NCBI GenBank assembly: GCA_002371695.1
Contig: DFGG01000108.1
Location: 1-6,024, forward strand
DNA length: 6,024 nucleotides
Direction of reading: 5' to 3'
Source of the DNA: a bacterium UBA3756
GTDB taxonomy: Bacteria > Bacteroidota > Bacteroidia > Bacteroidales > Bacteroidaceae
The position numbers were made by a program, and so were the translations under genes. The notes beneath the pieces were generated by a model that saw only the letters and a list, made by a program, of their open reading frames with translations, was not told the DNA's origin and did not search any database. Of the stretch, positions 1 to 6,024 are shown piece by piece (the stretch's first letter is position 1; every line of letters starts with the position of its first letter).

Positions 1-287
1 GCCTTCTCCACGAATGGATTCTTCTGCAGGTTCTCTTCTATCAGACGGGAGTCGATGCCTGACATTGGGCGAGCCAGTGGGTAGAGCTTGTTGCGCTCCA
101 GGATCTGCTTTACCTCCGTGGTGTTCAGAAAGCCGTCAGTCATCTCGTTGTTGATGTCAATCTTCACCTCAGAGCACACGGTAGCCTTTTCAACAGGCGT
201 GTTGAATGCCGAAACTGCCAGCACCAGATAGATGGCGATGACGATGTCGAAAGCGACGATGAGAGATTTCTTCCAGTTGACTGACAT
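1..287 (-). CDS. ftsQ: Cell division protein FtsQ, N-terminal part (runs off the window)
   Basis: This is the start of FtsQ, a bitopic inner-membrane divisome scaffold that links early and late division proteins through its periplasmic domain. The visible 95 residues begin MSVNWKKSLIVAFDIV. They comprise a very short cytoplasmic tail of about 7 residues, one membrane segment at about residues 8-28 (ending LVLAVSAF), and then the start of a POTRA-like periplasmic region (GFLNTTEVKQIL, LYPLARPMSGID, IEENLQKNPFVEK). The last pieces resemble the POTRA helix and strand found in Bacteroidetes FtsQ. The start is well fixed: the murC TAA stop is in the same frame only 9 nt upstream (CAA ACA AGG), leaving no earlier ATG. 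The sequence alone is divergent, as FtsQ usually is, so position directly after murC is a large part of the identification. The rest of the gene lies to the left of base 1; ftsA and ftsZ would be expected after it. Confidence 0.9.
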   Translation of the reverse strand, partial: MSVNWKKSLIVAFDIVIAIYLVLAVSAFNTPVEKATVCSEVKIDINNEMTDGFLNTTEVKQILERNKLYPLARPMSGIDSRLIEENLQKNPFVEK

Positions 288-296
288 CCTTGTTTG

Positions 297-1676
297 TTAT
301 TTAATTCTTTCTTGTAGTATCTTACTGATTTCGGGTACCTGATTGTCGAGGTCGCCTGCTCCGAGCACGATGAGCACTTCGAAATCGTGAGCCTTGACGT
401 AGTCGAGCACCTGATCTTTCTGTATCAGCTCCTTGCGGACACCCTCGTGTAGGTTGTCGTAGATGAGCTTCGAACTGACGCCCTCGATAGGTTTCTCGCG
501 GGCAGGGTAGATCTCCGTAAGCACCACCTCGTCGAGCTGGCTGAGAGCGTCGGCAAATTCCTTATAGAAATCGCGTGTACGGGTGAAGAGGTGCGGTTGG
601 AAGATGGCCGTGATGCGCTTGTCGCGGTATACCTCGCGGATGCTCTTGGCACTTTGGTAGATCTCCTTGGGGTGGTGGGCATAGTCGCTGAGGAACACCA
701 GGCGATCTGTCTTAATCTTGAAGTCGAAGCGGCGGTCTACGCCTCCATAGGTCTGCATGCCGTGTTTCAGTTCATCAGCGCTACAACCGTTGAGTTGTGC
801 CATTGCCATGGCAGCGATGCCGTTTTCGATATTGATGGGGATGGGTTGTCCAAGTTGTACATCCTTCACGCACTCGATGGGTGAGATGAAGTCGAAGGTA
901 ATCTCGCCATGCTCGATGCGGATGTTCTCGGCATGGAAATCGCCTTCCGTGAGGCTGTAGTCATAGCGTTTCACTCCAGGCTGCAGCGACTCCTTCATCT
1001 CCAGGTCGCGGTGGATGATGAGCGCTCCTCCTGGCTGTATCAGTTCTGTGTAGTGACGGAAACTTTCCAAGTAGGCCTCCTTGGTGCCATAGATATCGAG
1101 ATGATCGGGGTCTGTGGCAGTGATGACGGTCATCCACGGGCGCAGCCAGTGGAAACTGCGGTCGAATTCATCGGCCTCGATGACCACGTAGTCGGAGGAT
1201 GAGAGGATATAATTGGTGCCGTAGTTCTTGGAGATACCTCCCAAGAAGGCGTTGCAGTCGAGGTGGCTCTGGTGCATGATGTGTGCGCACATGGTGGATG
1301 TGGTGGTCTTGCCATGGGTGCCAGCCACGCACAGCCCCTTGTGCGACTTGGTCAGTGTGCCGAGCACCTGTGCGCGCTTCTGTATCTCGAAGCCGTTGTC
1401 GCGGAAGAAGCGCAGTTCCTGATGGGTGTCGGGTATGGCCGGGGTATAGATAATCAGGCAAGTGTCCTTCTGTTTGCAGGCGTTGGGAATCTCGACCAGG
1501 TTTTCTTCGTAATGGATGAGCATGCCTTCCTTCTCTAATTGGCGTGTCAGGTCGGTGGGGGTCTTGTCGTAGCCAGCCACGACGAGTCCCTTGTTGAGGA
1601 AATAGCGGGCCAGGGCACTCATGCCGATGCCTCCGGCTCCTACGAAATAGACTGATTTTATATCCTTTAATTCCAT
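297..1676 (-). CDS. murC: UDP-N-acetylmuramate--L-alanine ligase MurC
   Basis: MurC is the cytoplasmic ATP-dependent ligase that adds L-alanine to UDP-MurNAc, the first amino acid of the peptidoglycan stem peptide. The 459-residue protein is the usual length and shows the three Mur ligase domains in order. The N-terminal UDP-binding Rossmann part has GAGGIGMSALA (13-23). The central ATPase has the P-loop GTHGKTTTS (119-127, Lys123), EADEFDRSF (167-175) and DPDHLDIYG (189-197). The C-terminal domain has DRRFDF (314-319), DYAHHPKEI (331-339), FQPHLFTRTRDF (359-370) and GAGDL (439-443). EADEFDRSF and YAHHP differ slightly from the proteobacterial EADESDASF and YGHHP, which fits a Bacteroidetes origin. 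The start MELKDIKSVYFVGAGG places the Rossmann strand at the normal distance from the N-terminus. murG ends 21 nt upstream in the same frame, and ftsQ begins 9 nt downstream, so the gene sits inside an operon. No clear Shine-Dalgarno sequence is seen at a usable distance: the GGAG upstream lies about 18 nt from the ATG. Confidence 0.98.
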   Translation of the reverse strand: MELKDIKSVYFVGAGGIGMSALARYFLNKGLVVAGYDKTPTDLTRQLEKEGMLIHYEENLVEIPNACKQKDTCLIIYTPAIPDTHQELRFFRDNGFEIQKRAQVLGTLTKSHKGLCVAGTHGKTTTSTMCAHIMHQSHLDCNAFLGGISKNYGTNYILSSSDYVVIEADEFDRSFHWLRPWMTVITATDPDHLDIYGTKEAYLESFRHYTELIQPGGALIIHRDLEMKESLQPGVKRYDYSLTEGDFHAENIRIEHGEITFDFISPIECVKDVQLGQPIPINIENGIAAMAMAQLNGCSADELKHGMQTYGGVDRRFDFKIKTDRLVFLSDYAHHPKEIYQSAKSIREVYRDKRITAIFQPHLFTRTRDFYKEFADALSQLDEVVLTEIYPAREKPIEGVSSKLIYDNLHEGVRKELIQKDQVLDYVKAHDFEVLIVLGAGDLDNQVPEISKILQERIK

Positions 1677-1697
1677 AATCTTGTTATTATTGTCTCC

Positions 1698-2816
1698 CTA
1701 TTTTTGGGCGCTTTGTGCCAGTTTGATGACCTCCTTGGCGATGATCTCGGCAGAGTCGGGGAGGGCGAGCTTCAGCACATTCTCGCTGAGTGACTGAAGC
1801 TTTGCTTCGTCATTGACGGTGTCGATGGCAAGTCTTAGTAGCGTGCCAGGTGCTTCGGCATCCTTCACGTAGAGAGCTGCATCGCGATTGGCCAGGGCCA
1901 GGGCGTTCTTGGTCTGATGATCCTCTGCCACGTTTGGACTGGGTACCAGGATGACGGGCTTGCCCAACAGGCAGAATTCCGAGATGCTGCCTGCTCCGGC
2001 ACGACTGATGACGAGGTCTGCTGCCTTGTAGGCTGCACCCATATCGGTGATGAAGTCGGTGACCTTTAGGTTAGGCAACTCCTGGCCTTTCAGCCTCTCA
2101 CCGATCTCTGCGCTATAGTACTTTCCCGTCTGCCAGATAAACTGGACATCGGAGGTCTTTACCAAGTCGAGATGCTGGAGCACGCTCTCGTTGATGGTCC
2201 TTGCTCCCAGACTGCCTCCAACGAGCAGAATGGTCTTCTTCTCGGGGTTGAGGCCGAAACTGCTGATAGCATCCTTGTGTGAGATGGTGGTCTCAAGCAA
2301 TGACTGGCGCACGGGATTACCGGTGAGCATGATCTTATCGGCAGGGAAGAAACGTTCCATTCCCTCATAGGCTACACAGAATTTCTCTGCCTTGTCGGCC
2401 AGACGCTTGTTGGTGAGACCAGCGTAGCTGTTCTGTTCCTGCACCAGACAAGGTATGCCTTGTGCATAAGCTGCAGCCAGCGTGGCACTGCTCGCATAGC
2501 CTCCCACACCTACAGCCACTTGCGGACGGAACTGCTTGAGAATCTTGCGGGCAATCCATTTGCTTCGCAGATAGTCGATGGCAACCATCACGTTAGCTGG
2601 CTTCCAGAGTGGGCGGAACAAGCCGCGGATGGGAAGTCCTTCGATCTTATAACCTGCAGCAGGTACGCGTTGCATCTCCATACGTCCCAGTGCTCCCACG
2701 AATAGAATCTTGGCATCGGGGCGCAAGGTCCTGATGGCGTTGGCAATGCTTACGGCAGGGAAGATATGGCCTCCTGTGCCGCCTCCGCTGATAATCACTC
2801 TTAGTTCCTTGTCCAT
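1698..2816 (-). CDS. murG: UDP-GlcNAc:lipid I N-acetylglucosaminyltransferase MurG
   Basis: MurG is the membrane-associated GT28 glycosyltransferase that transfers GlcNAc from UDP-GlcNAc to lipid I, forming lipid II on the cytoplasmic face of the membrane. The 372 residues form the usual two Rossmann domains. The N-terminal domain has the glycine loop GGGTGGHIFPA (11-21, containing the conserved His17), GRMEMQRVPAAGY (44-56), the second glycine loop GVGGYAS (103-109) and QEQNSYAGLTNK (126-137). The linker has TGNPVR (165-170). The C-terminal donor-binding domain has GGSLGA (200-205), SRAGAGSISE (271-280, with the family's uridine-binding Glu at 280) and the EDHQTKNA region (298-305), matching the family's Gln and Asn positions. 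The start is preceded by a 31-nt AT-rich gap after ftsW without a Shine-Dalgarno sequence, as is common in Bacteroidetes. That gap also holds a candidate promoter and dyad (see 2826-2843). The stop is TAG, in frame with murC 21 nt downstream. Confidence 0.98.
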   Translation of the reverse strand: MDKELRVIISGGGTGGHIFPAVSIANAIRTLRPDAKILFVGALGRMEMQRVPAAGYKIEGLPIRGLFRPLWKPANVMVAIDYLRSKWIARKILKQFRPQVAVGVGGYASSATLAAAYAQGIPCLVQEQNSYAGLTNKRLADKAEKFCVAYEGMERFFPADKIMLTGNPVRQSLLETTISHKDAISSFGLNPEKKTILLVGGSLGARTINESVLQHLDLVKTSDVQFIWQTGKYYSAEIGERLKGQELPNLKVTDFITDMGAAYKAADLVISRAGAGSISEFCLLGKPVILVPSPNVAEDHQTKNALALANRDAALYVKDAEAPGTLLRLAIDTVNDEAKLQSLSENVLKLALPDSAEIIAKEVIKLAQSAQK

Positions 2817-2825
2817 ATTTAATCT

Positions 2826-2841
2826 ATTTTGCGTGCAAAAT
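2826..2841. repeat. Short perfect inverted repeat in the ftsW-murG gap
   Basis: The minus strand reads ATTTTGC, then AC, then GCAAAAT, a perfect 7-bp dyad with a 2-nt centre. It overlaps most of the candidate -7 box and ends 9 nt before the murG ATG. As RNA it would form at best a weak AU-rich hairpin (6 bp closing a CACG loop). As DNA it has the shape of a small operator. It lacks the GC-rich stem plus U-tract of an intrinsic terminator. Function is unknown and chance is possible. Confidence 0.4.
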
Positions 2842-2843
2842 TA
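2836..2843 (-). promoter_or_regulatory. Candidate Bacteroidetes-type -7 promoter box upstream of murG
   Basis: On the minus strand this reads TAATTTTG, an exact match to the TAnnTTTG box recognised by the primary sigma factor of Bacteroidetes. It is followed by C, as often seen. It sits in the ftsW-murG gap about 20 nt before the murG ATG, so a transcript starting there would have a very short leader of perhaps 15 nt. I looked for the partner -33 TTTG about 19-21 nt upstream, inside the end of ftsW, and found only a poor match (around AGTGCC). The upstream neighbour TAATTTG (2844-2850, including the ftsW stop) is an imperfect tandem copy of the box. The region is AT-rich, so a chance match is quite possible. 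If real, it would give murG-murC-ftsQ a secondary internal promoter. Confidence 0.35.
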
Positions 2844-2847
2844 CAAA

Positions 2848-4101
2848 TTATATTTCTTTTAGCGGCACTTTCTCGCCTCTTTTTTTGGCAGAACGGCTGA
2901 TGCTGAGAATCATGCCAATATAGGCGCAGTTGATGATGGTGGATGTGCCACCTCGGGATATCAGCGGCAGAGGCTGACCAGTGACAGGTGCCAAGCCCAC
3001 GGCCACCATCATGTTGAATGTAGCCTGAATAACCAGCATCAGCGCCAGCCCCATGACGAGGAAGGCAGGGAAGTTATTCTCACAGCGGCTGGCAATGCGG
3101 GCTGCACGGTAAAGCAGCACGATATAGAGCAGGGCCACGAAGGCTGCACCTACTATGCCCAGCTCCTCGATGATGATCACGTAGATGAAGTCGCTGAACG
3201 CCTGAGGCAGGAAGTCGCGCTCTACTGACTTGCCTGGTCCCTTGCCGATGATATTGCTGCCCACGATGGCAATATTGGCATGTGCCACCTGTGCATCTTT
3301 GTCGAGGTCGTAGTTCTCGGGCGTCACTTCCTCGCTGTTCAGGTGTTTGTCGATACGTGCCTTCCACGTGCCAAAGCGGTGGAGTAGGCCTGTACTCTTC
3401 TTCTTGTCTTTTTTGACCTCACCATTGACAATCTTTTCCGTCTGCGTCTCGTTAGTCTCGTCATTATCCAAACTACCCAGGATGTAAACGGCTCCTCCAG
3501 CTATTACTATGAGCATCAGACTAAATGCAGCTAACCTTGCTAACTGTGACCAAGGCACACGCCCCAAGAACATCATCAGCACGATGACGGCCATGATGAG
3601 GGCGGCTGTGGAGAGATTCTCCAGTCCGATGAGTATGCAGGTGGGTATCACGATGAAGAGGATCCACTTGAAGGCTCGCTTGTCTGCACCATTCTCCCGC
3701 TGCATGGCACTGAGTATCTGTGCAGTGACCAGAACCATCGTCCCCTTGGCAATCTCAGATGGCTGGAACTTCAGTCCGAAGAGACTGATCCATCGTCCTG
3801 CATCGTTTGTCTTCTCACCGAAGACGAGAACCCATATCAGCATGATGGCAGATATGAGCAGCAGCCCTGGCGTCATCAGCTTGAAGAACCGGCAAGGTAT
3901 GTTCAAGGTAATGATGGCTACGCCCACACCCACAAGAATCTTCCAGGTGTGACCGATGATGGGACCCAGATAGTTCTGGCTCTTATAGGTCAGCGTACTG
4001 GAGGCCGAGAACACCTCCACGACACTGATCAGGCAGAGAAACAGAAGGACCATCCAGATGACCTTGTCGCCTTTGAAGAGATTGCCTATTTTCTTGTTCA
4101 T
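2848..4101 (-). CDS. ftsW: Septal peptidoglycan polymerase FtsW (SEDS family)
   Basis: FtsW is the SEDS-family glycosyltransferase that polymerises lipid II at the division septum, working with the class B penicillin-binding protein FtsI. The 417-residue protein is polytopic, with about ten hydrophobic segments by eye (first at about 14-31, last at about 385-402). SEDS landmarks in order are GRWI (102-105), FQPSEIAKG (112-120), GRVPW (180-184), IGKGPGKS (285-292), LPQAFSDFIY (298-307), IIEELG (310-315), NMMVAVGLAPVTGQPLPLIS (363-382) and RGGTS (383-387). Asp304 in AFSDFIY corresponds to the proposed catalytic aspartate of the family. The periplasmic loop before it (about 211-300) is enlarged, with a lysine-rich, low-complexity part at about 212-236. 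FtsW rather than RodA is assigned mainly from its place between murD and murG. The ATG overlaps the murD stop by 4 nt (ATGA), which implies translational coupling. Confidence 0.96.
   Translation of the reverse strand: MNKKIGNLFKGDKVIWMVLLFLCLISVVEVFSASSTLTYKSQNYLGPIIGHTWKILVGVGVAIITLNIPCRFFKLMTPGLLLISAIMLIWVLVFGEKTNDAGRWISLFGLKFQPSEIAKGTMVLVTAQILSAMQRENGADKRAFKWILFIVIPTCILIGLENLSTAALIMAVIVLMMFLGRVPWSQLARLAAFSLMLIVIAGGAVYILGSLDNDETNETQTEKIVNGEVKKDKKKSTGLLHRFGTWKARIDKHLNSEEVTPENYDLDKDAQVAHANIAIVGSNIIGKGPGKSVERDFLPQAFSDFIYVIIIEELGIVGAAFVALLYIVLLYRAARIASRCENNFPAFLVMGLALMLVIQATFNMMVAVGLAPVTGQPLPLISRGGTSTIINCAYIGMILSISRSAKKRGEKVPLKEI
4098..4101 (-). other. murD-ftsW ATGA stop/start overlap
   Basis: On the minus strand the four bases ATGA hold the ftsW ATG and the murD TGA. 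This arrangement typically lets a terminating ribosome re-initiate on the next gene, which would tie FtsW synthesis to MurD synthesis. The coupling is inferred from the layout. Confidence 0.85.
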
Positions 4102-5429
4102 AGGTTCCTTGCTAATTCCTTGAATTGCTCACCGCGGTCCTCCATGTTCTTGAAGAGGTCGAAAGAGGCGCAGCAAGGTGACAGCAGCACGGTCTCGCCA
4201 GGCTGTGCCATCTCGTAGCAGGCCTCCATACACTCTTTCATTGAGTGGGTGTCACGCACAGGGATACCCAGGGCATCGAAATTGTCGTGCAGTTTCTGAT
4301 TGTCAGCTCCCAGATAGACCAGTCCCGAGCACTTCTCCTTCACCAATGGGATGATGGGGCTGTAATCGTTGCCCTTGTCTTTACCGCCGATGATGAGCAC
4401 CACCTTCGTCTTCATGGCCTCCAGGGCATACCAGCATGCATCCACATTGGTGGCCTTCGAGTCGTTGATATATTGTACACCGCGTACCGTACATACCTTT
4501 TCCAGGCGGTGTTCCACTCCGGGGAAGTCGCTTAGGCTCTTGCGGATTTCTTCTTTCTTGATACCAGCGATATCAGCAGCGATACCTGCAGCCAGCGAGT
4601 TGTAGATGTTGTGCTTACCCGTCAGACTCAGACTCTCCTGTTCCATGTTGAAGGGCTCAGGCTGTTCTATTTTGTACTGCCCCTCCTCTATATAGCCGAT
4701 GGCTCCTTTTTCCTTCAGTTCTGAGAAGGGATATTGGATGGCCTTTATGTCGTACTTCTCCAGTTCGCGCTTGATGATAGGGTCGTCAGCCCAGTAGATG
4801 AATGCATCGCCCGGCTCCTGGTTCTGGATGATTCGCATCTTGGCGTCGACGTAGTTTTGCATCTTATAGTCGTAGCGATCCAGATGGTCGGGCGTGATAT
4901 TCAGCAGGATGGCGATGTTGGCGCGGAAGTCGTACATATTGTCGAGCTGGAACGAACTGAGCTCGATGATGTAGTATTCATGTGGATCCTCTGCCACCTG
5001 CAAGGCCAATGAGTTGCCGATGTTGCCTGCCAGACCAGCGTCGTAACCTGCCTGCTTGAAGATATGGTAGATGAGCGAGGTTGTCGTGGTCTTGCCGTTA
5101 GACCCTGTGATGCAGATCATCTTGGAGTGGGTGTAGCGTCCGGCAAACTCAATCTCACTGATGATGGGTATTCCCTTTTCTTTGGCCTTGCTGACCATCG
5201 GAGCCGTCTCAGGTATGCCCGGACTCTTGATAATCTCGTCGGCATTGAGTATCTTCTCTTCTGTGTGATGCCCTTCTTCCCACTCGATCTGGTGGTCGTC
5301 AAGCATCTTCTTATACTTATCGGCAATCCTCGACATATCCGAAACGAATACATCGAATCCTTCCTTTTTAGCAAGGACGGCGGCTCCTGCGCCACTCTCG
5401 CCAGCTCCTAATATAACAATTCTTTTCAT
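4098..5429 (-). CDS. murD: UDP-N-acetylmuramoyl-L-alanine--D-glutamate ligase MurD
   Basis: MurD is the cytoplasmic ATP-dependent ligase that adds D-glutamate to UDP-MurNAc-L-Ala, the second step of stem-peptide assembly. The 443 residues match the family length and carry all three domains. The N-terminal UDP-binding domain has GAGESGAGAA (8-17) and KSPGIP (68-73). The central ATPase has the P-loop TGSNGKTTTTS (108-118, Lys113), GNIG (135-138), ELSSFQL (156-162), LNITPDHLDRY (176-186) and DAKMRI (195-200). Lys197 there is in the position of the carbamylated, metal-bridging lysine of the family. GKHNIYNSLAA (271-281) leads into the C-terminal domain with HRLE (307-310), INDSKATN (321-328), GGKDKG (348-353) and LLSPCCASFDLFKNMEDRGE (415-434). 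The start MKRIVILGAGESG is the only sensible one. It lies 4 nt after the mraY stop, and the stop overlaps the ftsW start, so expression is clearly operonic. Confidence 0.98.
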   Translation of the reverse strand: MKRIVILGAGESGAGAAVLAKKEGFDVFVSDMSRIADKYKKMLDDHQIEWEEGHHTEEKILNADEIIKSPGIPETAPMVSKAKEKGIPIISEIEFAGRYTHSKMICITGSNGKTTTTSLIYHIFKQAGYDAGLAGNIGNSLALQVAEDPHEYYIIELSSFQLDNMYDFRANIAILLNITPDHLDRYDYKMQNYVDAKMRIIQNQEPGDAFIYWADDPIIKRELEKYDIKAIQYPFSELKEKGAIGYIEEGQYKIEQPEPFNMEQESLSLTGKHNIYNSLAAGIAADIAGIKKEEIRKSLSDFPGVEHRLEKVCTVRGVQYINDSKATNVDACWYALEAMKTKVVLIIGGKDKGNDYSPIIPLVKEKCSGLVYLGADNQKLHDNFDALGIPVRDTHSMKECMEACYEMAQPGETVLLSPCCASFDLFKNMEDRGEQFKELARNL

Positions 5430-5433
5430 GTTC

Positions 5434-6024
5434 TTATCTCATTTTCAGGGTTATGATGGCCATTGCAGCCAGAATGATACTTACAATCCAGAAACGCACT
5501 GTGATCTTCGACTCGTGGAACTGACGCTCAGGCCAATTCCTGAAGACGTAGGTACTGGTGGGGTCGAGTTGCGAATCGAGTTTTCTGAAATTATCGTGGA
5601 TGGGGGTGGCACGGAACATACGCACCCTTTTGCCTTTGCGCTTCTGGAACTTGAACCACTGCGTCTGGATGATGACACTAAGACTCTCAACGAAGAATAT
5701 TCCGCAGAGAATAGGCAGCAGCAGTTCCTTATGGATGATGACGGCGCACACACCGATGATACCTCCGATTGTCAGTGAACCTGTGTCGCCCATAAAGACC
5801 TGAGCGGGGTAGGCGTTGTACCAGAGGAAACCAATCATGGCGCCTACGAAGGCGCAGAGGAATACCACCAGTTCCTCAGTGTGGGGGATATACATAATGT
5901 CGAAATATGAGGCATAGCCAATGTGTGACGATACATACGCGAGTATGCCGAGTGCGGTGCCAATGACGGCAGAGTTGCCGGCACACATACCATCCATGCC
6001 GTCGTTGAGATTGGCTCCGTTGCT
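5434..6024 (-). CDS. mraY: Phospho-MurNAc-pentapeptide transferase MraY, C-terminal part (5' end outside the window)
   Basis: MraY is the polytopic membrane enzyme that transfers phospho-MurNAc-pentapeptide from its UDP carrier to undecaprenyl phosphate, making lipid I. The visible 196 codons are open to the window edge, beginning SNGANLNDGMDGM. That is the family's N.TDG.DG motif with an active-site Asp, so the true start lies beyond base 6024 and the internal Met at 5997 is not a start. Downstream come several hydrophobic helices, the VFMGDTGSL motif (around 5797-5770), a basic KRKGKRVRMF stretch, TPIHDNFRK (around 5607-5581) and a closing FHESKITVRFW helix ending TLKMR. The histidine-rich loop, HHH in E. 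coli, reads HDN here. It is followed by about 22 extra residues before the final helix, a length feature I associate with Bacteroidetes MraY. The TAA stop lies 4 nt before the murD ATG. Confidence 0.97.
   Translation of the reverse strand, partial: SNGANLNDGMDGMCAGNSAVIGTALGILAYVSSHIGYASYFDIMYIPHTEELVVFLCAFVGAMIGFLWYNAYPAQVFMGDTGSLTIGGIIGVCAVIIHKELLLPILCGIFFVESLSVIIQTQWFKFQKRKGKRVRMFRATPIHDNFRKLDSQLDPTSTYVFRNWPERQFHESKITVRFWIVSIILAAMAIITLKMR

Noticed and set aside
2826..2841. Intrinsic terminator after ftsW
   Set aside because: The dyad is A/T-rich with a 2-4 nt loop and no following U-tract. Terminating here would also split the essential cluster.
2880..2886. Run of seven A (minus strand) near the end of ftsW as a slippage site
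   Set aside because: Slippage would change only the last dozen or so residues of FtsW, which are unconserved. No stimulatory structure is seen and the run simply encodes Lys-Lys-Arg after the last helix.
3409..3415. AAAAAAG heptamer in ftsW as a programmed -1 frameshift site
   Set aside because: The bases are in the wrong phase: the zero frame reads AAA AAA G, not A AAA AAG. The downstream zero frame continues into conserved FtsW sequence.
3509..3952. 147-codon plus-strand open frame antisense to ftsW
   Set aside because: It lies fully inside the well-supported ftsW gene, its product resembles no family I know, and its composition is what the complement of a membrane-protein gene gives.
5064..5411. 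115-codon plus-strand open frame antisense to the start of murD
   Set aside because: It mirrors the murD N-terminal and P-loop coding sequence, has no recognisable domain, and falls in an operon read wholly from the other strand.
5428..5778. 116-codon plus-strand open frame antisense to the end of mraY
   Set aside because: It is opposite conserved MraY motifs (HDNF, ESKITVRFW) whose coding constraint explains it. No promoter or recognisable domain is seen, and the product is an acidic, low-quality sequence.
5434..5997. A gene starting at the Met at 5997, as a separate 187-residue protein
   Set aside because: The frame is open through the window edge and the codons before this Met encode SNGANLNDG, part of the conserved MraY active-site motif. 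It is an internal Met of a truncated mraY.

Overview
The window is a stretch of the division and cell wall (dcw) cluster of a Bacteroidales bacterium, read entirely from the minus strand. In transcription order (right to left) it holds the C-terminal half of mraY, then complete murD, ftsW, murG and murC, and finally the first 95 codons of ftsQ. All four complete genes are full length with their signature motifs intact. No RNA gene, mobile element, CRISPR array, long repeat or foreign island is visible.

The organism is most likely a member of the Bacteroidales, with Prevotella and relatives as the best guess. The MraY end has the form I associate with that group (SNGANLNDGMDGM, PIHD.F followed by an extra segment, then FHESKITVRFW). 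FtsW has AFSDFIY and IIIEELG, and its periplasmic loop is enlarged. MurC has EADEFDRSF and DPDHLDIYG. Neither ddl nor murB lies between murC and ftsQ, as is usual in Bacteroidetes. Base composition looks close to half GC, and clear Shine-Dalgarno sequences are absent, also typical of the phylum. The genus is an inference from remembered family sequences, not a search result.

Layout: mraY (6024-5434, 5' end outside the window), a 4-nt gap, murD (5429-4098), a 4-nt ATGA overlap, ftsW (4101-2848), a 31-nt gap, murG (2816-1698), a 21-nt gap, murC (1676-297), a 9-nt gap, ftsQ (287-1, 3' end outside the window). This spacing implies one polycistronic transcript. The 31-nt ftsW-murG gap is the only one with room for an internal signal. 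It contains a good match to the Bacteroidetes -7 promoter box and a perfect 7-bp inverted repeat overlapping that box.

How the genes work together: MurC and MurD add L-alanine and D-glutamate to UDP-MurNAc in the cytoplasm. MraY moves the finished pentapeptide precursor onto undecaprenyl phosphate (lipid I), and MurG adds GlcNAc (lipid II). FtsW polymerises lipid II at the septum, and FtsQ is a scaffold of the divisome.

I found no undescribed system here. The points worth a second look are the ftsW-murG gap, the HDN variant of the MraY histidine motif, the lysine-rich periplasmic insertion in FtsW, and the shared reading frame of murG, murC and ftsQ.
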